Source: Mesostigma viride
Taxonomy: Eukaryota > Streptophyta > Mesostigmatophyceae > Mesostigmatales > Mesostigmataceae
Assembly (NCBI GenBank): GCA_009746045.1
Contig: RPFO01000188.1
Span: 2,532,874 to 2,596,873 of the forward strand
Length of the DNA: 64,000 nt
Direction of reading: 5' to 3'
Shown: piece after piece, positions 55,046 through 64,000 of the stretch
Position numbering within the stretch: the stretch's first letter is position 1
Layout: each line of letters opens with the position of its first letter
Notes under the pieces: generated by a model
What the model saw: the letters and a program-made list of their open reading frames with translations, nothing else
Databases searched by the model: none
Told to the model about the DNA's origin: nothing
Translations under genes and position numbers: made by a program

Positions 55046-55052
55046 TTTTATA
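55046..55052 (-). promoter_or_regulatory. TATA box ahead of the third ORF
   Basis: TATAAAA on the minus strand, 94 bp upstream of the ATG at 54952 and just after the chromodomain stop at 55079. Spacing suits an internal promoter giving a subgenomic mRNA. Only one such motif, so tentative. Confidence 0.4.
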
Positions 55053-55078
55053 TTCCTGCAGCAGGCGACTACACCCAT

Positions 55079-55265
55079 CTAGCTCACTCTCCGTATACCA
55101 ACCTTATCTACTTCACTACGAGCATACATCCACTTCACTTTATACTGACGCTGGGTACCGCGGCCCTTTTTGATATCTCTATGGGCCACGATGCTTTCTA
55201 CTTCGTCTTCTACTTCCCCAGTGTCAGGGTTATGCTCTAAAGGGGCAGGCGCTAGCTCCTGCCAG
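55079..55265 (-). pseudogene. Partial chromodomain of pol
   Basis: In a frame shifted from the preceding one: DTGEVEDEVESIVAHRDIKK, then RQYKVKWMYARSEVDK and a stop at 55079. The E-VESI-AHR...YKVKW pattern is the first half of a chromodomain. The C-terminal helix and the usual W-E-P step are missing, so it is truncated. Confidence 0.65.
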
Positions 55266-55700
55266 CGAACGTACTAGGGTGGTACAGTTTAAGCTGGCTC
55301 CTATGGAAGGTGTTTGAATGCGTTGCCAAGAGGTAGGGATATCGACTTTATATAAGAAATTTCCTACTCTAGACAACACATGGAAGGGTCCTAAGAAGGC
55401 GGGCCTAAGTTTGACCTTAAGTTCTGCTTCAAACTTATGAGCAAAACGGCCAACACGGGGGCCTTCTACTAATACTAGATCTCCTATTTCTATCTCAGGT
55501 GCTCTTCTATCTAAGGAGGCACGCAACCTAGCAAGGTACTTAGACTGAGCTTTTTGGTACCCTGAGATCGCGTGGTCATGAGCAGTTTTCATTCTATCTA
55601 GTAAGGACTGTACACCTTCTACAGTATCTCGGGACACATCATCCTTGTCCCGTAGAGGACTAGCTAAGAGAGAGGTAGGGGTAAGGGCTGTCTACCAGTA
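55230..55700 (-). pseudogene. Integrase C-terminus with GPY/F module
   Basis: Frame from 55637: QYLARLRASLDRRAPEIEIG-type helix then DLVLVEGPR and LRPAFLGPFHVLSRVGNFLY, with VDIPTSWQRI. GPF...YKVDIP is the GPY/F module of Gypsy integrases, which precedes a chromodomain in chromoviruses. It ends out of frame with the chromodomain. Confidence 0.8.
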
Positions 55701-55701
55701 T

Positions 55702-57758
55702 CTAGGAAGAAGGGCGTATATCCATGCGCAGCCTGGGGCAATTGTTGAGGGAGAACTCTACCAAACATAAATAATCCTCCCAATCACTTCCCGAGCCATT
55801 AACATAGTGCCTAAGCGCTTCTTCCACTACCCTATTAAGACGCTCTACTAAATGAGAGGAGGAGGAGTGGTAGGCAGTACCGTAGGTAACCTTGGTACCG
55901 ATGGCAGCGAAAAACTGCTGCCAAAAATCTGAGGTAAATAACTTATCCTTATCACTAATAAACTGCCTACTCAAACCATGATATCTGTATACATTATTGA
56001 GGTATAGGCGTGCGCAATCACGTGCGGTGAGTTCTAAAGGACACGGCACGAGATGGCACATACGAGTAAAACGATCTATGAACACAAGGATCTGGGCATT
56101 GCCCCTATCATTCTTTCTAAAAGGTCCTACAAAATCCATCATGATAGAATCCCACGGCATGATGGGGTCAGGCAAGGTCCTAGGTTCTGCTATCTGTCCT
56201 ACGTTATTGGGTTTCATCTCCTGGCAAGATTGACAAGTTCTAACATACTCATCTACATCCTTATAAAGGGAAGGCCAGTAATAAGAGCGGGCTACTAGGT
56301 CCCGTACCCGTTTACCACCCTGATGAGCAGCTAAGTCATGCAACTCAAAGAGCAAGGAGGAGCGACAGATAGGAGGGACATACAGGCGCCATTGAGGGGG
56401 AGAATCTGCTATCTGCACATATAAAAACCCACCTACAAATTTACAAGGGTGCTTGCCTAATTGTTGGGGATGTGCAGCAATGGCAGCTAATGCTTCCGGC
56501 TCAGTGGCCGTAAATCTACTAATAAGGCGTTCAAGATCAGAGGTAGGCATCGCTACAGAGGTATCCAGAACAGGTTTAAAGAGATCTCCTACCGCCTTGC
56601 CAAAGAGAAGGGGAGGTCCTAGAGGGACTACGTTTTCATAAGACTTTCCTGACCTAGTCGCTATATGGCTAAGCGGTATAGAAATTTTATTTTTCCCCTC
56701 CCCCCCCACCGAGGCCACGGGAAGGGCCTCACACGGGAGAGAGAGTCCTACGTGAGAAAGGAGATCAGGCATGCGAACAGCTGTATGAAAGAGGTAGGCA
56801 TAGGATTCATCATCAGGTAGTTCACCATAAGGGGTTACACCCATAGTAGTAGGAACTAGAGTAGTATTGAGAACATCAAGGTCCTCGAAAAAGGAATAGT
56901 CTGCACGACGAGAGAGTGCATCTGGTACTATGTTATCTACACCCTTGACATACTGAAGTTTAAAAGGGGAAAACTGTGCTAAAAATTCCATCCAGCGCGC
57001 TTGCCGAGGGGTAAGGTTGGGTTGGGAGAGAAGATGGGTAAGGGGACGGTGATCCGTTTGGATAACTAACCTATAAGGATCTAGCTCACAGGGTTCATTC
57101 AGGCAGACATCAAATTGAGCACCTTTAAGAAAGTGCTGCCACGCGTGGCAACAATACACCACCGCTAAGAGTTCCTGCTGGTGTACGGGATAGTTACGCT
57201 CCGCAGGGAGCATTGTCCTAGAGATATACTCAATTGGCTGTAAGCCCTGACCCTGATCCTGGAGAAGGACACCACCTATAGCTACTTTACTAGCATCTGT
57301 AGCCACAACAAAGGGTTTAGTAGTATCCGGTAGGATGAGTACAGGAGGGGAAAGGAGTAGGGATTTTAGGCACTGAAAAGCCGACTGACATTCACTACTC
57401 CAAACAAAGGGGATATCCTTCTTTAATAAATGATTAATAGGGGCTGCTATAGTTGCGAAACGCGGGATAAAACGCCTATAGTAAGAAGCAATTCCTAGGA
57501 AACTACGTACACCTTTAACGTCGGTAGGAGTAGGCCATTCCTGAATTGACTTAGTTTTATCCGGGTCGGTAGCGACCCCGGCATCTGACAGAACGTGCCC
57601 TAAAAATGGGACACTCCTACCCGAACGAACTTTAGCACGGCGCGCCCACAAAGAATTTTCAGCCATTATTTCTAATACTTTCTTTAAATCACGTAGGTGC
57701 GTTTCAAAATCAGGAGAGTAAATAAGAATATCATCTAAGTACGCTTGAGCACAAGAAC
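55702..57758 (-). pseudogene. RT end, RNase H and integrase of the LTR element
   Basis: Open from the hAT insertion at 57758 to 55702. RT: QAYLDDILIYSPDFETH (catalytic YLDD), FLGHVLSDAGV, VRSFLGIASYYRRFI. RNase H: FVVATDASKVAIGGVLLQDQ, QELLAVVYCCHAWQHFL, QTDHRPLTHL. Integrase: HHCC zinc finger (HDLAAHQGGKRVRDL, CQSCQ), core Asp in MMDFVGPFRKNDRG, second Asp in FISDKDKLFTSDFW, Glu in HLVERLNRVVEEALRHYV. The usual PQTDGQ before that Glu is SSSSHL here. The frame ends early near 55702 after NNCPRLRMDI, where a frameshift occurs. Confidence 0.9.
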
Positions 57759-58732
57759 CAGTGTTTTTTTTAGTGGCGATACACCGCCAAATGTGGCGGT
57801 GTGGCACTTTTTTTGGCAAAATGTGGCGGTGCCACCCACTTGGACAGGGCACCCAAGAAGCCACAATTTGGCCGTGCTGTTCTACTTTGTAGTTTCGTTT
57901 CGCCACAGGGTGGCCGTGCCTGAAGTTCACTCTAGTACAGGCTACGCCACAATTGGCGGTGTCAGCCGGTCTTCCGGCCGGCGTTCCGCCACAAGCCTCC
58001 CTAGTACTAGAACTACTATGAGTATTACTATGACTGACTGACTTACTGACTGCATAGTGCATGTACGTAGAGCCCGGCCAAGTGCCAAGTGGCAAGTGGC
58101 CCGCTGCCAGAGACCAGAGTGCACTGTGCAGACTGCAGCTTGTGTGCATTTTCTGGCTTCAGCTGGCTGGCGGCCTGGCGGCTGGCGCCTCAGTTCCAGT
58201 CACTCGCCAGCCATACAGTACTGTACTGCATTGCATTGACTATGTGTTTCGACTTTCGGCACTTCAGTAATCGTTTTGTTAAGCAGTGGCTGTAGTGGTA
58301 ATCGTTGTTGTTAATTTACCAAGTACGCCCGGCGCCGATGCCTGAGACGGAGACGCTCGCCCGCCTTGTGTACAGGCATTCACGCCTTAAGTTGGGTTCG
58401 AGGTTTTTGGTCAACCCAACTTCAGGCGTGAACCCAACTTAAGGCGTGAATGATTCTAATAAATTCTACTAGTTTGAACTTAAGATAATTAAACATACTG
58501 TTCTGAACTACTTTGAACTTGGAATGCCAGTACGGCGCCGCGCCGCGCTGACCCCGCTGCCGGTAGGGTCATTTGCTGCACCAAAAAGCCAGCCCGCCAC
58601 ACGTGGCCGTGCCAAGCCCAATTTTAATTGGCTTAAAGCCACACATTGGCCGAGTAAACTGAAGTTTTCATAGTTCGAAACGCCACAAGTGGCCTAGCGC
58701 CACTAGTAACGAAAACCTTAAAAAAAACACTG
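57759..58732. mobile_element. hAT-like non-autonomous transposon, 974 bp
   Basis: Flanked by an exact 8 bp duplication acaagaac (57751-57758 and 58733-58740). The ends are cagtgtttttttta at left and its inverse (taaaaaaaacactg) at right, matching the CA(G/T)TG ends and 8 bp duplication of hAT elements. Subterminal motifs of the gccacaa...tggcc type occur about nine times on both strands, as hAT transposase sites often do. No transposase ORF. Internal triple repeat of attcacgccttaagttggg / aacccaactt(c/a)aggcgtgaa at 58378-58451. Inserted within the RT coding region just before YLDD. Confidence 0.9.
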
Positions 58733-58849
58733 ACAAGAACGGTCATGCTCAGATAAAGAAACAGAGGAGAAGGAAGGATCCTTTAAATCAGAGGACACCT
58801 GAGGAAGGTGAGAATTTCCCATAACAGGTCTAAGCACTTCATTCATTAA
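58733..58849 (-). pseudogene. RT segment between the two transposon insertions
   Basis: Minus-strand codons MNEVLRPVMGNSHLPQVSSD and following continue the RT between the FQ of ASFQ (other side of the piggyBac-like element) and QAYLDD (other side of the hAT element). The frame runs on across both insertion points if each target duplication is counted once. Confidence 0.85.
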
Positions 58850-60548
58850 CCCCTAAATGGTCTGGCTGCCGATTTTCCGCCAAAAACTGAGTTACAGCCG
58901 ACACGTCGGCCCCTTCTCGGGGGACCAAATGCCGCGAAAACTATTGAGAATTAGGAAACGTTTAGCTGAGAAGATCGAAAGTTTATAATTTTCCTCACAG
59001 CATGGTACTAGGGTTTGCATACTTCTGACAAAGTTATAGAGGTGTTCTGGCCGGTCAAAGTACTAGGGGTCAGGGTACTTTTTCACGTACAACGTGCATT
59101 CCGGAAAACGACGACCTGGCCATGGCGGCTTGCGCCCACGCATGGCATTTACGTTTTCGTTCGAATTTTCTGACCAAACTCAGGAAATTGATTTTATACG
59201 TCCTAAAGATGATACAGGCCAATTTTTGGTTCGCGGGAATGCCATTTGATAGGTGTCGGCAGCGTTCTTGCTGGAAAAAACTGCGATCAGGCCGGACGAT
59301 AGAAACGTTGACAGCAATACCTTTCCGGCGTATTTCAAAGGATATATTGGTTTCTTTGTACTTTTTATGATACATAGTAGTCGTAAACGTGCAAGGGTGG
59401 CCAGAAATCGCCGAATCCAGCGACCATGCTGCACAACTTTGGTGTGCCGAAATGCGCCATTTTGCGGCCACCGCCTGGGCCAAGGTAACGCCATCCATGT
59501 CTGGTAAAGCTGAGTTATCGTTTTCCTATCGATGTTTGACGTTTATATATACGTTCTAGCTTGTGTAGCACATTCTTTTTGCATTATTCATGCTCTTTCT
59601 TGACCCTGGCCTGGCCCCTTTCTAAAACACCCTTCTTAGATGCTTCCCTCAGTCAGTTGACCTGCCACAGGGTGATGGTGAAAAGTTTTAGAGGCTGTAT
59701 GGGTTTGAATACCTCCATATATGTTTGTTATACATTTCCCACACACATATTGCATGAGTGTGAGGCAGTTGGCTGGTCTCTGTGGCATCATCAAGCATGT
59801 AACCGGTGAGTAGAAGCTTCCCATTGTCAGCATGTGCCACCAGGTGTGCTGGCCATCACCTGGCAAGCTATAGCAGCTTAGGCCTAGTTTATCCTTGCTA
59901 GGGCAAGCTGAAATAGGCTTAAAATCACTAGTTTGTTGGTGGCTGCCTCCTAGAATGCATGCCTTGCGTAGGGTATCCGTACCACGCTACCTACGTGCAT
60001 GGACAAGGTGGCACCTGCACATAGGTGCCATGTAAGGGCAGTGTGATGATGCAGTTATGTTTCCCCATCATTGTGGAAGGGAAATGTATTATGTGGCATG
60101 GTTGGGGGCCATATTAGTAGGTATTAGTAGGTAGTATGCCCACTCCTACCCCCTTGGTTGCTTTTTACCAACGGTACCCCTATGGGCTGTACTAGGTGTA
60201 ACTGCTGGTATACCCACCCAAATGATGACCCCAATGGCTCAAACTGTTCAGCAACTAATTGTTTATCATCCCTGAAGTGGTCGGTGCCTAGCTCTTACAA
60301 CATAATTCAAAATGCACATTCTACCAAAAATGAAAACGCTCGTCTTGACCCCCCTGACTTTGACGGCAGTTATACATGGCCTACCCTGCATATATGTAAG
60401 GTTGTGATATACCAACCCGAAGGGCAACTCATGGACATGCTTGGCCCCCAAGGACAGCCATTGGATATGGGTGGGTTGGATGGCATCTGGTTTGCAAAAT
60501 TGTGAAGTTACAGCCGATGCATCGGCAGTATTTCTGCCCATTTAGGGG
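58850..60548. mobile_element. piggyBac-like non-autonomous transposon, 1699 bp
   Basis: Flanked by TTAA on both sides (58846-58849 and 60549-60552). Termini are cccctaaatgg and its inverse ccatttagggg. TTAA duplications with C-run ends are the hallmark of piggyBac. A subterminal palindrome-containing motif gttacagccga...tcggc is at 58891-58910 (acacg core) and 60507-60526 (tgcat core). The interior has only short ORFs and no DDD transposase. It splits the RT directly after the SFQ codons. Confidence 0.9.
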
Positions 60549-61182
60549 TTAACATTTGAAAAGAGGCAGGCGAGTTACAGAGTCCCATAGCCGCTACTCT
60601 AAACTGGTAATGACCAAAAGGGGTAGCAAAGGCGGTTTTATGGCAATCCTCAGGAGCTATCCGCAACTGCCAAAAACCATCCGCACAATCCAGTACTGTG
60701 AAACAAGTGGAACCTTTAACCTTATTAAATATGTCATCAATACGAGGTAGAGGATATTTAGACTTCACAGTAATATCATTCAACTTCCTATAATCAGTAA
60801 CTAGGCGAAACTTGCCATTTGGCTTAGGAACTAATAGGACACCAGCTGAGTAGGGGGAGTTACTAGGCTCTATCAATCCTGCTTCTAATAGCGACACTAA
60901 AATCTGTTTTAGTTCCTTTAACTCGGTAGGGCCCATTCTATACATCGGAGAGTGCGTAGGAACTGCACCGTCCTTGATAACTACACGGTGTAAAACAGAA
61001 CGAGGAGGAGGATAAGAAGGAGTCTTTTCTTCAAAAACTTTTGAGGAATCTATCACAGCCATGTATCTTACTATTTCATTTTCAGTAAATCCCACTCCTA
61101 TTGTATCCACTGTGTTTATATCTATATCCACACTATTATTAGGATAGGTATCTCCTGTACTTCTAACTGAAGGAACATACAT
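60549..61182 (-). pseudogene. RT N-terminal half of the LTR element
   Basis: Open frame with RT box 1-4 landmarks: VLHRVVIKDGAVPTHSPMYR, ELKELKQILVSLLEAGLIEP, SNSPYSAGVLLVPKPNGKFR, DYRKLNDITVKSKYPLPRID, CFTVLDCADGFWQLRI (first catalytic Asp), TAFATPFGHYQF and GLCNSPASFQ. It is interrupted after that by the TTAA insertion. Upstream the frame differs from the protease frame by one frameshift near 61.15 kb. Confidence 0.9.
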
Positions 61183-61870
61183 AATAAATATCCATATTCC
61201 TTTAGTTCAGAACGCAACTCATCATTGGACATTAATACTTCAGGTATAGGTCTTACAGGAGGATCAACAGGTGTAGGAGGAGTAATATCTACCAAGGATA
61301 AATTTTCCAATCTATAATGACGTTCCGGTACCCAGTAAGAGCTATCTGGAAACCAAATGACCATGGTATCATAATTAATAGTAATCTTATTATCCTGGTG
61401 CCAATCTAATCCTAGTAATACATCAGCGGTAGTGATAGGGCCTATAGTGGCCGTCAGGTTGACAGTACGTCCTTGTATAACCATGGGAAGGGACACCGTA
61501 CCCGGGGAATGACTGGTGCGACCATCAGCATAATGAACAGTAACGGGTTTGGTGTGAGGGGTAGGGACTAGTCCTAAACGCCTAACTAGGGCTCGCTCAC
61601 AAAGGAGCTAGCCGCACCGCTATCTACCAACACAGAGACATTCAAGAGTTCATCAGCATGCAAGAAGGGGTCTACAACAGTGTGAGGGACGGTTAAACCA
61701 CCATTCAAGAACATAAGAGGACGCACACGTAGTGGTAGGGAAGATTCAGCTCCTACAGAGGTTATAAAAACAGGCAGGCAAAAATTTTTATCTGGGGTAC
61801 TATCTAAGGACCTGTCCAGGTTACCCCCGGCTGACAGGCCTACTGTTCCCCCTCCCCCCCCAAATCCATA
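61122..61870 (-). pseudogene. Retropepsin-like aspartic protease
   Basis: VSVLVDSGAASSFVSEP carries the DSGA catalytic triplet at about 61612-61628. A frameshift near 61590-61500 follows, then VNLTATIGPITTADVLLGLD (the flap-to-helix ILG/LLGLDW motif of Gypsy proteases) and HQDNKITINYDTMVIWF. A C-run at 61852-61859 probably marks the frame change from Gag. Confidence 0.8.
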
Positions 61871-61874
61871 GGAA

Positions 61875-62939
61875 CTAACCCCGAAGAAGACCCTGGCGAA
61901 AAAGCCACTGCTGGAGGGTCACGAGGGAGCGAAGAGGGTGCGGGAGCCTGATTATCATAGGGGAACCCTGGGGGCCTGCCTGCACAGCATTCAGCCTACT
62001 AGGGGTAGCTGAGGGAATGCGTCCTGAAGTAGGACGAATAGGAGCACGCTGAGGGGTACGAGGAGGGCGAGCGTCGGGATGAGGGGGAGCACCCGAAAGG
62101 AACTTGGGGCACTCACGTTTAAGATGACCTACTTCCTTACAATGATAGCATGTGATATGAGAGACATCAAGGGCTGAAAGGTCAGTAACACAGATATCTA
62201 ATTCTTCTACATAGGAGTTCTCCTCCTCAGGGGTAAGGATAATATTATTAATACGGGAACGGGTAGGAAGAGAAGGGGTGGTGAAGAAATCTGCTACACG
62301 CAAGAGATGCTGGCGCACATGCTTGAGGGGCAGATCAGTAAAACGGTAGGCAGAGAACTGGCGCTTGACTTCACGTAATAAGGGTCTACTGAGGCCTTGG
62401 AGGAAGCGAGCACGTACTTCTGCACCCGACAAATCCCTAATTCGTACCATCTGAGCATCAAACTCTTTCATATACTCCTTAAATGATTTAGTACCCTGCT
62501 GCAAGGTACCAAAGGCTAATCTATCCTGCCAATCTGAATCAGGAGGGACTAAATGGTTCTCTAAACGCTTAAACAATTCTGCTACAGAGTTAGGGTAGGC
62601 ATGAGAGGCCAAAGACTCACACTGAATGAGGTTAGCAAGCTCAGGAGTAATACAGGTTGTAAGATAGTGAGGAACTAATACAGCATCAGAAAGACGCCAT
62701 CTATTATGATTCTGCCACGACTCCGTGTTCTGGGTAAGCAACATAATAAAGGTGAAAAACTGTTGAGGGGTAGACTTGACATCCAGCTTGGGAAGGTTAG
62801 CAAAGAGGGGAAGAGCAGGGGGCTTAGGGGGATTAGAAGAGTCAGTTTTTCCCATAGGGCCACTATCTTCCACTGCTACATAAGCGGGATAGAAGGAAGG
62901 AAGAGGAAAAGTCTTGGGTAGGGGTCTAGAAGGGGCCAC
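61875..62939 (-). pseudogene. Gag capsid with CCHC zinc knuckle
   Basis: 354 codons: LPLFANLPKLDVKSTPQQFF, a capsid-like region (ELFKRLENHLVPPDSDWQD, SFKEYMKEFDAQMVRIRDLS, EVRARFLQGLSRPLLREV) typical of retrotransposon Gag (UBN2/retrotrans_gag type), and a CX2CX4HX4C knuckle CYHCKEVGHLKRECPKF near residue 265, then a basic Pro-rich tail. The frame is intact but lies between shifted neighbours. Confidence 0.88.
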
Positions 62940-63025
62940 CGTTTCAGGCTGGTGCCCATAAGAGAAGGGGACAGTATATTGCTCACGAAGAGAGGAATAG
63001 GCAAAATGATCATAATTTCTATCAT

Positions 63026-63453
63026 CTAGGGCATGGTGCTGAAATCACTATTAACTTCTAAATCAGCCACACGGGTAGGGACCTGGGCTGCCTCATAGGC
63101 CGTCTCAGGGTAGGACCAGGAAGCAGGTGGGTAAAAGGGAACTGCACTAGGGCGCCCAGAAGGACCGACAGGGGCAGAGGCACGACCCGTGTTAAGAGCA
63201 GGCATGGAAGGCACAGGGTGGGAAGGAGGCCTAAAACATTGTTAGTTAGTGAGGACCTGCTGGAGGGTTGAGCCAAGGTTGCAGGAGGGGCAGGGGCCTG
63301 GTTCAGGGTAAGGGAAGGGTCATCACTAAATCTGACTTGCATACGTTGACGTTGTTCATAGGTAGGAGGGGTAAGTGAGGGACGACGGCGACCACCAGCA
63401 ACAGGAGAAGGAGGTGAGGTACGAAGATTACCTTGAGGAGTGAGATGGTGCAC
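63026..63453 (-). pseudogene. Gag N-terminal Pro-rich region, frameshifted
   Basis: Two overlapping frames (63453-63058 and 63214-63026) encode Pro/Ser/Arg-rich sequence (RRRPSLTPPTYEQRQRMQVR, SASRPSAVPFYPP-like) joining the viroplasmin-like start and the capsid. No motif can be named. At 63497-63530 a short (TTA)n tract lies in the gap. Confidence 0.5.
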
Positions 63454-63703
63454 CGTTTCAAGTGAGTCCCGTCGGTTACCACGATTGTTGTTATGGTTTA
63501 GTTATTATTATTATTATTATTATTACTCATAGTAGGAGTATTGGTAGGTATAGGCGACAGTTACCACCCACTGGATCCATTTTTGTTTAAGTAAATGATC
63601 AAAATCTAACTGAAAGCAACAAGGATAAAGGACAAGGCCTAATTTAAGGCAAGGAAAGAAAAGAAAAAGCTTTTAATGGCTTAAAAGAAGGAAACAATTT
63701 AAA

Positions 63704-64000
63704 TCAATCCTTTTTAACAACAGTAATGGATAGGGAACCGAATTCTAAGGTGAGAGGAGTATCTAAGCTAGATGAGGATGCAGCCCTCTTAGGGGGAGAC
63801 GAAGGAGGGGTAGCAAAATCTAGAGCTTCTACAGGAGGGCGACCATGAGGAGTAGAACGTACGTGTAGGCCTAGATCTGATACGCTATGGTCTATAAGGA
63901 ATTGTTGAGCTTCCTCGAAGGTAACAAATTTCTTATACCTAATTACATTATATGTACGATTTTGCACTATCTTCCTAGCATCTGACCAAGAGAGGAAAAT
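63704..64000 (-). CDS. Viroplasmin/RNase HI N-terminal-like domain of Gag, partial
   Basis: Open from the window edge: FLSWSDARKIVQNRTYNVIR followed by YKKFVTFEEAQQFLIDH, then a Ser/Pro-rich spacer (PPSSPPKRAASSSSLDTP) and a stop at 63704. The W-xx-A...V...YKKF-T-EEA-FL pattern is that of the caulimovirus viroplasmin / RNase HI N-terminal domain (PF01693), an RNA-DNA hybrid binding fold also found in some Gypsy Gag proteins. The start lies beyond 64000. Confidence 0.55.
   Translation of the reverse strand: MFLSWSDARKIVQNRTYNVIRYKKFVTFEEAQQFLIDHSVSDLGLHVRSTPHGRPPVEALDFATPPSSPPKRAASSSSLDTPLTLEFGSLSITVVKKD

Larger units (their letters stand above)
51836..64000 (-). mobile_element. Gypsy/chromovirus-like LTR retrotransposon, decayed, 5' end outside window
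   Basis: Minus-strand order from 64000 downwards: viroplasmin-like N-terminus, Pro-rich Gag, capsid plus zinc knuckle, aspartic protease, RT, RNase H, integrase, GPY/F module, partial chromodomain, an extra ORF, polypurine tract, LTR. RT before integrase and the GPY/F-chromodomain end define Ty3/Gypsy chromoviruses. Numerous frameshifts and two DNA-transposon insertions show that it is inactive. The 5' LTR must lie beyond 64000, so the full element exceeds 12 kb even after subtracting the 2.7 kb of insertions only partly. Confidence 0.85.

Overview
The window is eukaryotic nuclear DNA, most likely from a green alga (Chlorophyta). The reasons are spliced genes with GT-AG introns and GTGGGT-type donors, a TKL-type kinase, an Abitram/FAM206 homologue, and a dense mix of non-LTR retrotransposons, a chromovirus-like LTR element and DNA transposons with no bacterial-style operons. 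The species cannot be named from sequence alone. Nearly all of the window is repeats and introns. Only two host genes can be supported.

Layout. (1) 1-10.5 kb: a long inverted repeat (arms about 1-1.8 kb and 8.65-10.5 kb, with a diverged extra unit at 1.85-3.35 kb) encloses the intronless Abitram gene (4.58-5.13 kb) and two truncated LINEs. (2) 11.2-16.5 kb: three copies of a LINE with a YLDD/YVDD reverse transcriptase, a zinc knuckle and a PD...D restriction-like endonuclease. Two of them lie head to head. (3) 16.6-29.4 kb: LINE graveyard. It holds one long APE-RT LINE (20.8-24.1 kb) and several copies of an ORF1-only (HAL1-like) element, two pairs of them in tail-to-tail palindromes. One ORF1 of 448 aa is intact. 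Many of these elements end in a small hairpin followed by a simple-repeat tail. (4) 29.4-47.0 kb, minus strand: one large gene that I can reconstruct as 14 exons totalling 2634 bp (877 aa). It encodes an N-terminal helical domain, a complete TKL-type kinase domain and a seven-blade WD40 propeller in which each blade is one phase-0 exon. Its introns are full of minisatellites and partial copies of the neighbouring exon edges. Intron 1 holds a 2.15 kb 12-bp minisatellite. (5) 47-51.8 kb: small retroposon 3' ends, a G-box-bearing repeat and a 5'-truncated LINE. (6) 51.8-64 kb, minus strand: a large, decayed Gypsy/chromovirus-like element. In transcription order it has a viroplasmin-like N-terminus (open at the window end), Gag with zinc knuckle, protease, RT-RNase H-integrase with GPY/F module, a partial chromodomain, an extra 0.77 kb-codon ORF in the env position, a polypurine tract and a 438 bp 3' LTR. 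Its RT is split by a 1.70 kb piggyBac-like element (TTAA duplication) and a 0.97 kb hAT-like element (8 bp duplication).

The most interesting items are the helical-domain/kinase/WD40 gene with its one-exon-per-blade structure and its exon-edge echoes in the flanking introns; the ORF1-only retrotransposon family; the shared 3' hairpin plus microsatellite tails; and the third ORF between pol and the 3' LTR. All coordinates of splice sites and repeat edges were read by eye.
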